Shown: positions 7,130 through 14,773 of the stretch, one piece after another
Layout of the letters: each line of letters opens with the position of its first letter
Numbering within the stretch: the first letter of the stretch is position 1
Assembly: GCA_024638645.1 (NCBI GenBank)
Contig: JAHEJX010000039.1
Span: 1-32,736 of the forward strand
Direction: 5' to 3'
DNA from: Actinomycetes bacterium
Lineage (GTDB): Bacteria; Actinomycetota; Acidimicrobiia; Spongiisociales; UBA5794
DNA: 32,736 nt
Made by a program: the position numbers and the translations under genes
The notes under the pieces: generated by a model
What the model was told of the DNA's origin: nothing
The model's input: the letters and a program-made list of their open reading frames with translations, nothing else
The model's database searches: none

Positions 7130-8194
7130 TCAGATGTCGTACGTCAGCTGGACCAACTCTGTCTCGGGGTGTGCCTGACAAGTGAGGATCTGACCGGCAG
7201 CGACTTCGGCCTCCGTGAGGCACCAGTTGTGGTGCATGCTCACTCGACCCTCGGTCACCACAGCTCGGCAAGAAGCACACGCCCCGTTGCGACACGAGAA
7301 TGGCGCTTCGCTACGGATCGAGATGACGTAGTCGAGAATCGGTGGCCCGGTGGGATCGATCCGGATCTCAGAGGTACGTCCCCCCAGGGTGAATCGAACC
7401 ATGGCACCCTCTTGGTCTCCGACGATCGACGTAGGAATCTCGGGCGGGCGCTCATCGAAGAACAGCTCCCGCCCGATTCGGTCTGCGGCCACTCCCCTGC
7501 CAGCCAGCACTTCACCGGCATTCTCAACAACACCGAGCGGTCCGCACAGGAACCAGCGGTCTATCGCACTCACCGGCACCAGAGCGTCCAACAGCCGGCC
7601 GATCTTCTCTTTGCTCAGGCGACCCTCGAACAAGGGAATGTCGCTCGATTCGCGACTGAAGACGTGCGTCAGGGAGAATCGATCCAGGTAGCGGTCCTTC
7701 AGCTCGGCTAGCTCCTCGAGGAACATCACAGACCCGCCGTGGCGGTTCCCGTAGATGAGGAACACCTCTGAACCCGGTTCATCCCGCAGGAGCGTCGCAA
7801 TGATCGACAAGACAGGAGTAATGCCACTACCTGCCGCGATTGCGCAGTACCTGCGGTCCCGTTGTCCTGGGGTTGCCGTGAAATCGCCTATCGGCGTCGT
7901 GACCTCGAGGCGCATCCCACGTTGCATTTCCTTGTTGGCGAAGGTCGAGAAGAGCCCATCGGCAACCTGTTTGACGCCGACGCGAAGCCTTCCGCTGCCG
8001 GCCGGCACGCACAGTGAATAGCTGCGTCTCACGTCGTGTCCGTCGATTTCGCGCCTGACAATCACGTGCTGACCCGCAACGAAGTCGAATTCGTCTGATA
8101 ACTCGGGTGGCAACTCAAACTCGACGGCGACGGCTTCATCCGTGAGCTTCTCAACGGAAGCAACCGTCAGCGTATGGAATTCAGCGCCGCTCAT
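7130..8194 (-). CDS. paaE: Phenylacetyl-CoA epoxidase reductase subunit PaaE
   Basis: 354 residues from the ATG at 8194. The frame extends to 8392, but the extra 66 residues lie over paaD and look non-coding. The layout is that of a ferredoxin-NADP reductase fused to a plant-type ferredoxin. FAD is bound by RRSYSLC, and NADPH by the AAGSGITPVLSI loop. The C-terminal 2Fe-2S domain has Cys301, Cys306, Cys309 and Cys339 (C-x4-C-x2-C-x29-C). PaaE passes electrons from NADPH to the PaaA di-iron site in the ring 1,2-epoxidation of phenylacetyl-CoA. The start overlaps the paaD stop by 4 bases (ATGA), and it is the last gene of the paa operon here. Confidence 0.95.
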   Translation of the reverse strand: MSGAEFHTLTVASVEKLTDEAVAVEFELPPELSDEFDFVAGQHVIVRREIDGHDVRRSYSLCVPAGSGRLRVGVKQVADGLFSTFANKEMQRGMRLEVTTPIGDFTATPGQRDRRYCAIAAGSGITPVLSIIATLLRDEPGSEVFLIYGNRHGGSVMFLEELAELKDRYLDRFSLTHVFSRESSDIPLFEGRLSKEKIGRLLDALVPVSAIDRWFLCGPLGVVENAGEVLAGRGVAADRIGRELFFDERPPEIPTSIVGDQEGAMVRFTLGGRTSEIRIDPTGPPILDYVISIRSEAPFSCRNGACASCRAVVTEGRVSMHHNWCLTEAEVAAGQILTCQAHPETELVQLTYDI

Positions 8195-8640
8195 CGCAAG
8201 GTCTTGAAGTAGGGAAATGGCTCGCCGCAGCTGACACACGCATGAAGCGCCTGGCAGGCGACGGAACCGAATTCGGAAACAATGCGAATGTCGTCCGAGC
8301 TGCATTGCGGGCAGATTGCATCGCCCGGGGGCGCCACGCCTTCCTCGCGCAGCTTCTGCTTGGCAGACTCTGACATCCAATCGGTAGTCCATGCCGGGCT
8401 GAGCACCGTTTCGATTCGTGATTCATAGGAGTGCGCTCTGAGGGCAGCAGCAATATCTTCGGCGATAACTCCCATTGCCGGACAACCCGAGTAGGTAGGA
8501 GTGATCGAGACGACCACCGTCTCCCCGTCCATCCGAACATCGCGCAGGATTCCGAGCTCTGCGATGGTGATGCTCGGCAGCTCAGGATCATTCACCGCGG
8601 CAACGATGTCACGCACCGCGCCGATCCTCGCCGACGTCAC
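8191..8640 (-). CDS. paaD: Phenylacetyl-CoA epoxidase assembly protein PaaD
   Basis: 149 residues from a GTG that overlaps the paaC stop by 4 bases. The first 80 residues are a MIP18 (DUF59)-type domain with VVVSITPTYSGCPAMGVI, including the family's conserved Cys53. The C-terminal part carries a zinc ribbon with Cys110/Cys113 and Cys135/Cys138 (CPQC ... CVSC). PaaD is needed for a working epoxidase and is thought to help with iron-sulfur maturation. It is named PaaJ in some species. Translational coupling to paaC and paaE supports the assignment. Confidence 0.93.
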   Translation of the reverse strand: MTSARIGAVRDIVAAVNDPELPSITIAELGILRDVRMDGETVVVSITPTYSGCPAMGVIAEDIAAALRAHSYESRIETVLSPAWTTDWMSESAKQKLREEGVAPPGDAICPQCSSDDIRIVSEFGSVACQALHACVSCGEPFPYFKTLR

Positions 8641-9404
8641 CAGACCATCCCCGGATAGGCCCGTTGCATGTACTGCATTTCTGCCAGAAGATGGCCAAGG
8701 TGCTCGGTGTGTCGGCCCTGCCGGCCACCGGCTGCTACGAAGGGATCCACTGGCACGACGAGTGTTGCCTCCTGGAGGATCGCTCGCACTTCACGATGCC
8801 ACGAATCAGCCAGCCGCTCGGGAACGACCCCGACCCCGGCGGCTGCCGCGTCGGCATCTACCCGGTCCGACATCAACAACTCACCAGCGAAACGCCATAG
8901 GCCGTCTACAGCGCGTTGCGCTCGGCGCCGGCTCTCCGCTGTGCCGTCGCCGAGGCGAATCACCCAGCTGGACGAGTGGCGGAAGTGGTATCGGGCCTCC
9001 TTGGCAGCCTTGGCGGCAATCGCGGCAATACGCTCGTCACTCGACGACTCCAGCTCTGGCCACAGCACGAGATGCCAAGCATCGAAGAACAGCTGGCGCA
9101 CCATCACGTCTGCGAAATCGCGGTGAGGTTGTTCGACCAGCAAACAGTTGGTGAACTCCCTCTCATCTCTTAGGAAGGCCAGATCGTCTGCCGACTCCTC
9201 TCCCCCACCGAGCTCGGATGCGTAGCCATAGAGCGCGTGGGCTACTCCGAGATTGTCGAGGGACACGTTGGCGATTGCGAGTTCCTCCTCGAGCTCCGGC
9301 GCGTTCGTGACAAACTCGGCGAGGCGCTGCGAATTGATGAGAAGGTCGTCCGCCAGCCGCAGCACGTATGCGAGCCGTGTGTCTGTCTCGAGATCAAACG
9401 TCAC
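8637..9404 (-). CDS. paaC: Phenylacetyl-CoA epoxidase structural subunit PaaC
   Basis: 255 residues from a GTG that overlaps the paaB stop by 4 bases. It belongs to the ferritin-like fold of the bacterial multicomponent oxygenases. Typical PaaC features are the start YVLRLADDLLINSQRLAEF, then ELEEELAIANVSLDNLGVAH, EREFTNCLLVEQPHRDFADV and KEARYHFRHSSSWVIRLGDG. PaaC pairs with PaaA in the (AC)2 core and does not hold the catalytic di-iron site. The final block HTEHLGHLLAEMQYMQRAYPG is also characteristic. Length is normal for the family (about 250). Confidence 0.95.
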   Translation of the reverse strand: MTFDLETDTRLAYVLRLADDLLINSQRLAEFVTNAPELEEELAIANVSLDNLGVAHALYGYASELGGGEESADDLAFLRDEREFTNCLLVEQPHRDFADVMVRQLFFDAWHLVLWPELESSSDERIAAIAAKAAKEARYHFRHSSSWVIRLGDGTAESRRRAQRAVDGLWRFAGELLMSDRVDADAAAAGVGVVPERLADSWHREVRAILQEATLVVPVDPFVAAGGRQGRHTEHLGHLLAEMQYMQRAYPGMVW

Positions 9405-9736
9405 AGCTGACCGACCTCGTCCGGGATTTCGTAGAAGGTTGGATGGCGGTAAGGCTTGTCTTCAAAGGGCTCGAACATGGCCGCCGAGTCGTCTGAGGCA
9501 TGGATTAGAGCCGACGGCACGACCCACACGCTCACCCCCTCGGAGCGACGTGTGTAGGTGTCGCGCGCGTTCTGAATTGCGGTTTCTGCGTCGGCAGCAT
9601 GGACCGAGCCAACGTGCACGTGATTGAGCCCGCGCTTGGCTCGCACGAATACCTCCCAAAGCGGCCACTCGCCCACTGCTTCGCCGGTCGCTACCGCCCG
9701 TTCCTCGCCCTCCAACTCAGGGATCTCGTATGTCAC
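9401..9736 (-). CDS. paaB: Phenylacetyl-CoA epoxidase subunit PaaB
   Basis: 111 residues from the GTG at 9736, inside the paaA stop (GTGA). The frame stays open to 9913 but is antisense-like there. The core [20 protein letters not shown], then [18 protein letters not shown] and [13 protein letters not shown], is classical PaaB. Compared with the roughly 95-residue enterobacterial protein it has about 20 extra acidic residues at the N-terminus. PaaB is a small subunit of the epoxidase complex. It bridges PaaAC heterodimers and is essential for activity. Confidence 0.93.
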   Translation of the reverse strand: MTYEIPELEGEERAVATGEAVGEWPLWEVFVRAKRGLNHVHVGSVHAADAETAIQNARDTYTRRSEGVSVWVVPSALIHASDDSAAMFEPFEDKPYRHPTFYEIPDEVGQL

Positions 9737-10692
9737 GCAGACACCTCGACGCGGCGAGCCGCCTGCTTGGCGGCGTAAGCAGTGGCCGCCTCGCGAACCC
9801 ACGCGTTGTCTTCCCAGGCGCGGACCTTGTGGGCAATCCGCTCCCGGTTGAGCGGACCGTTGCCTTTCACCACGGCCCAGAACTCTTCCCAGTCGATCTG
9901 GCCGATTAGCCAATCCTGGGTCACTTCGTCGAAGCGAAGTTCCGGGTCGGGCAGAGTCGCTCCCAGGTATTGAGCCTGCGGCACAGTCTGGTTGATGAAC
10001 TCCTGGCGCAACTCGTCGTTGGTGTATTGCTTGATGCCCCAGGCCATCGACTGCGCCGTATGTACCGACTCAGCATCGGGCGGACCGAACATCATCAGAG
10101 ACGGCCACCACCACCGGTTGATCGAGTCTTGCATCATCTCGCGCTGAACTTCGGTTCCTCGACTGAGAGCCAGCATGATCGAATAGCCCTGTCTGGCGTG
10201 GAAGCTCTCCTCCTTGCAGATGCGCACCATCGCTCTCGAGTACGGCCCGTAGGAAGCTCGCTGCAATGCGATCTGATTGACGATCGCAGCACTGTCGACC
10301 AGCCAGCCGATAGCTCCCATATCGGCCCAACTCAGAGTCGGATAGTTGAAGATGGAGGAGTACTTCTGCTTCCCGTTGTGCAGCATGTTCACCAGTTCGT
10401 CTCGGGATATGCCAAGGGTCTCGGCAGCCGAATACAGGTAGAGACCGTGTCCCGCTTCGTCCTGGACTTTTGCAATCAGAATCGCCTTGCGTTGGAGGGT
10501 TGGTGCTCGCGAAATCCAGTTGCCTTCGGGCTGCATGCCGATTACTTCCGAGTGGGCGTGCTGCGCGATCTGGCGAATCAACGTCTGCCGATAGCCTTCA
10601 GGCATCCAGTCACGTGGTTCGACCTTCTCCCCCGCCGCAATCGTCGCATCGAAGACAGCTTCGCCCGCGGCGTCGTCGAATTGGTGGTCCAA
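9733..10692 (-). CDS. paaA: Phenylacetyl-CoA epoxidase catalytic subunit PaaA
   Basis: 319 residues if started at the TTG at 10692, which has AGGGG ten bases upstream. This gives a length normal for the family, and translation then starts downstream of the operator at 10730-10749. The frame is open to 10812, but an earlier start would put the operator inside the gene. Diagnostic segments are [55 protein letters not shown] and [12 protein letters not shown]. The two E-x2-H motifs (DEAGH, EESFH) supply the di-iron ligands. PaaA binds phenylacetyl-CoA and performs the oxygen insertion. Confidence 0.95.
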   Translation of the reverse strand: MDHQFDDAAGEAVFDATIAAGEKVEPRDWMPEGYRQTLIRQIAQHAHSEVIGMQPEGNWISRAPTLQRKAILIAKVQDEAGHGLYLYSAAETLGISRDELVNMLHNGKQKYSSIFNYPTLSWADMGAIGWLVDSAAIVNQIALQRASYGPYSRAMVRICKEESFHARQGYSIMLALSRGTEVQREMMQDSINRWWWPSLMMFGPPDAESVHTAQSMAWGIKQYTNDELRQEFINQTVPQAQYLGATLPDPELRFDEVTQDWLIGQIDWEEFWAVVKGNGPLNRERIAHKVRAWEDNAWVREAATAYAAKQAARRVEVSA

Positions 10693-10729
10693 GTTGAGAT
10701 AACCCCTGGTGTGAATGCGTCTCAGCTTA

Positions 10730-10749
10730 ACAAACGAACGTTCGTTTGT
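10730..10749. promoter_or_regulatory. Perfect 20-bp operator, TetR/PaaR type
   Basis: ACAAACGAACGTTCGTTTGT is its own reverse complement. It contains the AACG-NN-CGTT core reported for PaaR-type TetR repressors of phenylacetate genes, twice in overlapping register. It lies 38 bases upstream of the paaA TTG start and 1 base from the stop of the preceding small gene, so it should control paaABCDE. The regulator gene is not in the window. Repression relieved by phenylacetyl-CoA is the known mode for this family and is inferred here. Confidence 0.8.
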
Positions 10750-10750
10750 C

Positions 10751-10981
10751 TCAGGTGGTGGGTTGGCCGCAGGGGCACAGAAGCGGTGGTTGTGCGCCAT
10801 CGGCAGAGACATCGACCAATGGCTTGAGACCGAGAAGACGCCTGACCGTCGCTACCGGAGTCTCGTCGTCGAGTGTCGCGAAGGCTGAAGGTCGGGCAGT
10901 CCACGACCCAGGAATGTGGGTTGCGAACTCGGGTGATTCGCGGAGTGTCGAAGCCAGCTCATCGCTCCAAACCCAGCCCAT
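10751..10981 (-). CDS. Small hypothetical protein ahead of paaA
   Basis: 76 residues with a strong ribosome site (AAGGAGGG four bases before the ATG), so probably real. The protein starts [20 protein letters not shown], has a [20 protein letters not shown] segment and ends with two Cys (CPCGQP). It has no signal peptide or membrane helix, and I recognise no family. It is in the same direction as paaA, and its stop lies beside the operator. A TTGACA hexamer at 11032-11027 (minus strand) could be the -35 of its own promoter, but the matching -10 (ATGAGG) is poor. It may be an uncharacterised helper of the paa operon or an independent gene. Confidence 0.6.
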   Translation of the reverse strand: MGWVWSDELASTLRESPEFATHIPGSWTARPSAFATLDDETPVATVRRLLGLKPLVDVSADGAQPPLLCPCGQPTT

Positions 10982-11079
10982 GACACCCTCCTTCTGATTG
11001 CAGCCTCATCCTCAAAGTAGCCCCTCTGTCAAGGCGCTCTCACCTGGGAAAAGACATCGGTGTCGTTCGAGCCTGGCGA

Positions 11080-11109
11080 TTGAAACGGTCGGCGGCCGAT
11101 GCGTAGGAT
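11080..11109 (+). promoter_or_regulatory. Predicted promoter giving a leaderless transcript
   Basis: TTGAAA at 11080-11085 and TAGGAT at 11104-11109 are 18 bases apart. The expected start, about 7 bases after the -10, falls at the ATG at 11116. The first permease gene has no Shine-Dalgarno sequence, so a leaderless mRNA, common in actinobacteria, is likely. Confidence 0.5.
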
Positions 11110-11115
11110 CAAACG

Positions 11116-12033
11116 ATGGTTCAGCCCGCCGCAGATAACGCAGGACGGCCTTTTCAGCTGCCCCGCCGGTACAGGACCATCGTCTCGTTCAGCCTCATCG
11201 TTATCGCACTTGCCGTGCTCTGGGAGAGCTACAAGTGGATGGGGCAGACAACCGGTGGCGTATGGCCAGGCACGAGCCTCGGCCTCCCGGTCAGGACGAA
11301 CAATCGGGCAATGCCCCATCTCTGGGACATAGTCGCTGCGCTCTTCAGGCCGGCGCGGCGCGGCGGCGACGAAATCCTGCTTGTCACTCTGCTCGAGGCC
11401 GCGATGTTCACATTCCGCTCTGCGTTTGCCGGGTTTCTCGTGGGATCAACGTTCGGGTTCGGCCTCGCGATCTGGTTCATTAGATCGCCGCTTGCCGAAA
11501 GGGGCTTGATGCCCTACGTGGTTGCCAGTCAGACGGTTCCGTTGATCGCGATCGCTCCCATGGTTGTGATCTGGGGCGGCCAGGCGGGCCTGCCAACGTG
11601 GCTGGCCGTTGCCGTGATCTCGTCTTACCTGTGCTTCTTTCCAGTCGCCATCAACAGCCTGCGCGGTCTGCGGTCACCCCCTGCCACGGCCACCGAGCTC
11701 ATGCGCTCGTATGCCGCAACCCCGCACGAGGTGTTGACGAAGCTGCAGATCCCGGCAGCGCTCCCTTTCCTCTTCCCTGCGTTGAAGATCGCGGCAACGG
11801 CTTCCGTAATCGGGGCCATAATCGGCGAGCTCCCGGCCGGGCTCAGCGTGGGCCTGGGTAGAGCTCTGCTCTCGTTCGCTTCGTCCTTCTCTAGTGCACC
11901 CGAAAAGCTGTTTGGTGCGGTCTTGCTCTCTTCGCTGCTCGGCGTCTTGTTCGTCGGTCTGGTCGCGCTCGCCGAGAGACGACTGATCCCCGAGAATCGG
12001 CGGATTGCCGAGATCCCGGAGTTTGCGACGTGA
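11116..12033 (+). CDS. ABC importer permease 1 (SsuC/TauC/NMT1-associated type)
   Basis: 305 residues with about six membrane segments of the BPD_transp_1 type. The cytoplasmic coupling loop that contacts the ATPase is recognisable: ELMRSYAATPHEVLTKLQIP followed by AALPFLFPALKIAA. Before the transport domain there is a hydrophilic insert of about 50 residues (roughly 40-90), longer than in permease 2. With the ATPase, permease 2 and a lipoprotein it forms an importer of the type used for pyrimidines, hydroxymethylpyrimidine, sulfonates and nitrate. The following catabolic genes point to a pyrimidine or related ring. The stop overlaps the ATPase start by 4 bases (GTGA). Confidence 0.88.
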   Translation: MVQPAADNAGRPFQLPRRYRTIVSFSLIVIALAVLWESYKWMGQTTGGVWPGTSLGLPVRTNNRAMPHLWDIVAALFRPARRGGDEILLVTLLEAAMFTFRSAFAGFLVGSTFGFGLAIWFIRSPLAERGLMPYVVASQTVPLIAIAPMVVIWGGQAGLPTWLAVAVISSYLCFFPVAINSLRGLRSPPATATELMRSYAATPHEVLTKLQIPAALPFLFPALKIAATASVIGAIIGELPAGLSVGLGRALLSFASSFSSAPEKLFGAVLLSSLLGVLFVGLVALAERRLIPENRRIAEIPEFAT

Positions 12034-12809
12034 CAGACTTCGCCGTGAGCCTCGCCGCCGTATCGATGATCTTCGAGACTGCGGGCGGCAGCGTCCACGC
12101 ACTCGACGACATCACTATTGATGTGCGCGACGGTGAGTTCATCTCTTTGATCGGACCGAGCGGATGCGGGAAATCAACAATGCTTCGCCTGGTGGGTGAC
12201 CTCCTCGTGCCGACCGAAGGCAACGTGGCTGTGAGGGGAAAGACAGCCCGCCAGGCACGCCTCGACCGCGAGTACGGCATGGTGTTCCAGTCTTCGACAT
12301 TGCTGGAGTGGCGCAAAGTGGCGGCCAACGTGGAACTCCCTCTAGAGATCATGGGTGTGCCCCCTGAGCAGCGGGCGAGCCGAGCGAGAGAGATGCTCGC
12401 CCTCGTCGATCTGACAGGATTCGAGGACAACTATCCGTGGCAACTGTCCGGCGGGATGCAGCAGCGAGTGTCGATTGCGAGGGCTCTCGCCTTTGAGCCG
12501 TCCATTCTTCTCATGGATGAACCATTCGGTGCGCTCGACGAGATGACACGTGAGCGAATGCAGATGGAGGTGCTGCAAATCCAGAAACAGACTGGAACCA
12601 CGATCATCTTCGTGACTCACTCGATTCCTGAGGCGGCATTCCTGTCAGACCGCGTCGCTGTCATGTCTCCGCGGCCCGGGAGGATCGCCGAGGTGATCGA
12701 GATCGACCTTCCCAAGCCGCGAGTCTTCGAGACGAGGGAGGATCCTGCCTTCTTCGCCGCCGTCACCAAGGTGCGCGAAAGCCTGCGCGGCTTCGAGGCG
12801 TTCGAATGA
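12030..12809 (+). CDS. ABC importer ATPase (SsuB/TauB type)
   Basis: 259 residues. All nucleotide-binding motifs are present: Walker [10 protein letters not shown] (42-50), Q-loop Gln87, signature LSGGMQQR (139-146), Walker B ILLMDEP with the D-loop FGALD (159-170), and the switch His in FVTHSIPEA. The closest group is the nitrate/sulfonate/taurine/pyrimidine-type ATPases that pair with NMT1-like binding proteins. It overlaps both flanking permease genes by 4 bases, so the three are translated together. It would power uptake of the operon's substrate. Confidence 0.93.
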   Translation: MTDFAVSLAAVSMIFETAGGSVHALDDITIDVRDGEFISLIGPSGCGKSTMLRLVGDLLVPTEGNVAVRGKTARQARLDREYGMVFQSSTLLEWRKVAANVELPLEIMGVPPEQRASRAREMLALVDLTGFEDNYPWQLSGGMQQRVSIARALAFEPSILLMDEPFGALDEMTRERMQMEVLQIQKQTGTTIIFVTHSIPEAAFLSDRVAVMSPRPGRIAEVIEIDLPKPRVFETREDPAFFAAVTKVRESLRGFEAFE

Positions 12810-13582
12810 TCGCCCGGCTTCGTCGCTGGATTCCTGCGATCGGCGTGTTCGTTGCCTTCATTGCGCTGTGGGAAGCCGTGGTGCGAGTCTTCGACATTCA
12901 GGGGTTCATACTTCCCGCGCCCACAGCGATCCTCGCTGCGTTTCCAGGTGCTTGGCCCGAAGTGTGGCCGGCCTCGATTGGCACATTCCTATCCGCGCTT
13001 GGCGGACTGGCACTGGGTACGACTCTTGGCATCCTGGCCGCCGCCGGCGCAGCGCGGTGGCCGATGGTGCGCGATGGCGCCATGCCGCTCGCGATCACGG
13101 CCAACTCGACTCCGATCATTGTCTTGGCACCGGTTGCCAACGCCTGGTTCGGTTTGCTCAGTCCGTGGTCGACGATCGTCGTCGTTGCCGTCCTCGTCTT
13201 CTTCCCAGTCATGATCAACATGGTGCGGGGGCTGCTCTCCACAAGTGCCTCCGAACTGGAGCTCATGGCTTCGTATGCGGCCAACAAACGAACTCTGCTC
13301 TGGAAGCTGCAGCTGCCGGGCGCCATGCCCTACATGTTCTCCGCGTTGAAGGTGGCGGCGGCTTTGAGCCTCATCGGCGCCATCGTCAAGGAGTACTTCG
13401 GCGGTTCCCAGGCACGCCTCGGGCAATACCTCACGTTGAAGGCCGGTAACTTCCAATTCGAAGAGGTGTGGACTGCGATCCTCCTCGCTTCGGCATTCGG
13501 GATAGGTTTGTACCTGCTGATAACTCTCGTCGAGAGGAGATACATGGGCTGGCACGTCTCGGTGCGAGCCGCCAAAGTCTGA
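12806..13582 (+). CDS. ABC importer permease 2
   Basis: 258 residues with about six membrane segments. It has the same fold as permease 1, with the coupling loop ELMASYAANKRTLLWKLQLP followed by GAMPYMFSALKVAAA. The N-terminal helix VFVAFIALWEAVVRVFDIQG is followed by the family's FILPAPTAIL block. It starts inside the ATPase stop (ATGA). Two different permeases imply a heterodimeric membrane channel, as in several pyrimidine-linked systems. The gene ends 34 bases before the binding-protein gene, with a small hairpin between them. Confidence 0.9.
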   Translation: MIARLRRWIPAIGVFVAFIALWEAVVRVFDIQGFILPAPTAILAAFPGAWPEVWPASIGTFLSALGGLALGTTLGILAAAGAARWPMVRDGAMPLAITANSTPIIVLAPVANAWFGLLSPWSTIVVVAVLVFFPVMINMVRGLLSTSASELELMASYAANKRTLLWKLQLPGAMPYMFSALKVAAALSLIGAIVKEYFGGSQARLGQYLTLKAGNFQFEEVWTAILLASAFGIGLYLLITLVERRYMGWHVSVRAAKV

Positions 13583-13585
13583 GAG

Positions 13586-13600
13586 CGGGACATTGTCCCG
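13586..13600 (+). other. Intercistronic hairpin before the binding-protein gene
   Basis: CGGGAC-ATT-GTCCCG forms a 6-bp GC-rich stem right after the permease 2 stop and just before the ribosome site of the binding-protein gene. There is no T-run, so it is not a classical terminator. It could protect or separate the transcript segment encoding the binding protein. Confidence 0.4.
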
Positions 13601-13616
13601 ATGGAGAGGAGACGGA

Positions 13617-14699
13617 ATGCGCAAGGGCAAGTGGACTTGGAAATTCGGGGTGTTCCTGCTGGTGATGGGAATGATCGCCGCAGCTTGTGGTGGTGACGAC
13701 GACGGCGGTGAACTGACCCCGGTCAACCTGCAGCTGCAGTGGTTCGCTCAGGCCCAATTCGCCGGGTATTACGCAGCGGTCGATCAGGGCTTCTACGAGG
13801 ACGAGGGTCTCGATGTGACCATTCTCGAAGGCGCCGTCGAGATCGTTCCGCAGCAGGTCGTGGCATCCGGCCAAGCTGAGTTTGGTCTGGCCTGGGTCCC
13901 CAAAGCTCTTGTCTCCAACGAGGAGGGAGCCGGCCTGGTCAATATCGGCCAGGTATTCCAACGTTCCGGCACGCTGATGGTTTCGTGGGCCGACTCCGGC
14001 ATCACCAAGCCCGAGGACTGGGCCGACAAGACGGTCGGCAACTGGGGCTTCGGCAACGAATTCGAGTTGACTGCTGCCATCGAGAAGTTCGGTGTTCAGA
14101 ACGTGAACCTCGTCGCACAGAACTTCGACATGGAGGCGCTGCTCAACCGTGAAGTCGACGCGGCCGAGGCGATGATATATAACGAGTACGCCCAGGTGCT
14201 CGAGGCGACCAACGAGGCGACCGGGAGTCTGTATCAGCCGAGCGATCTGAACGTTATCGACTTCAACGACGTCGGCACCGCAATGCTCCAAGACTCCATT
14301 TGGGTGAGCGAAGAGTGGCTCGCTAGCAATGAGGACGTCGCTGAGAAGTTCCTGAAAGCTTCGTTCCGGGGCTGGATGTATTGCCGCGACAATCCGGACG
14401 AGTGCGTCGAGATCGTGCTGGAAGCGGGCCCAACCCTCGGCACGAGCCACCAGACATGGCAGATGAACGAGATCAACGGCCTCATCTGGCCGAGCCCGAA
14501 CGGCATCGGGGTAATGGATCAAGCCCTGTGGGATCAGACCATCGAAGTTGCAACCAGCCAAGGGGTGATCTCAGCCGATCCGGGTAGTGGGGCCTTCCGT
14601 ACCGATCTTGCGGAAAAAGCTCTTGCGGACATTGACGGCGACACAACAGGCAGCAGTTGGACGCGAGTCGAAGTAACCCTCAATCCGGGCGGCGAATAG
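13617..14699 (+). CDS. NMT1/THI5-like substrate-binding lipoprotein
   Basis: 360 residues from the ATG at 13617, preceded by GGAGAGGAGA. The frame opens at 13593 but the later start gives a clean lipoprotein signal: basic KGKWTWK, a hydrophobic core, and a lipobox ending IAAAC with Cys24. An Asp/Gly linker follows. The mature part begins VNLQLQWFAQAQFAGYYAAV, then DQGFYEDEGLDV, classical for NMT1/THI5-type proteins that bind pyrimidines or their precursors. It lies directly after the transporter genes and before the ring-opening enzymes. The ligand is inferred from context (uracil, thymine, dihydropyrimidine or a hydantoin). Hairpins flank it on both sides. Confidence 0.9.
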   Translation: MRKGKWTWKFGVFLLVMGMIAAACGGDDDGGELTPVNLQLQWFAQAQFAGYYAAVDQGFYEDEGLDVTILEGAVEIVPQQVVASGQAEFGLAWVPKALVSNEEGAGLVNIGQVFQRSGTLMVSWADSGITKPEDWADKTVGNWGFGNEFELTAAIEKFGVQNVNLVAQNFDMEALLNREVDAAEAMIYNEYAQVLEATNEATGSLYQPSDLNVIDFNDVGTAMLQDSIWVSEEWLASNEDVAEKFLKASFRGWMYCRDNPDECVEIVLEAGPTLGTSHQTWQMNEINGLIWPSPNGIGVMDQALWDQTIEVATSQGVISADPGSGAFRTDLAEKALADIDGDTTGSSWTRVEVTLNPGGE

Positions 14700-14708
14700 G
14701 CCAGAATT

Positions 14709-14736
14709 GGTGGTGAGGGCCACGGCCCTCACCACC
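14709..14736 (+). terminator. Strong hairpin after the binding-protein gene, attenuator-like
   Basis: GGTGGTGAGGGC and GCCCTCACCACC form a perfect 12-bp stem with a CACG loop, 9 bases after the stop of the lipoprotein gene. No T-run follows. It may be a partial terminator or an RNA-stabilising stem that lets the transporter part of the operon be made at higher levels than the enzymes. Confidence 0.6.
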
Positions 14737-14773
14737 TCAGTACTAGTGACGCAACAGCAAGGAGGTCCATGAC

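Noticed and set aside
8195-8392. N-terminal extension of the paaE frame
   Set aside because: It lies fully over paaD, reads as low-quality Arg/Cys-rich sequence, and the ATGA overlap at 8191-8194 gives a standard start.
9737-9913. N-terminal extension of the paaB frame
   Set aside because: It is antisense-like filler over the paaA 3' end; the GTG at 9736 gives a PaaB of normal length and the same GTGA junction as the other paa genes.
13431-14561. 376-codon frame on the minus strand
   Set aside because: It is opposite the binding-protein gene and permease 2, which have clear families; long opposite-strand frames are expected in high-GC DNA.
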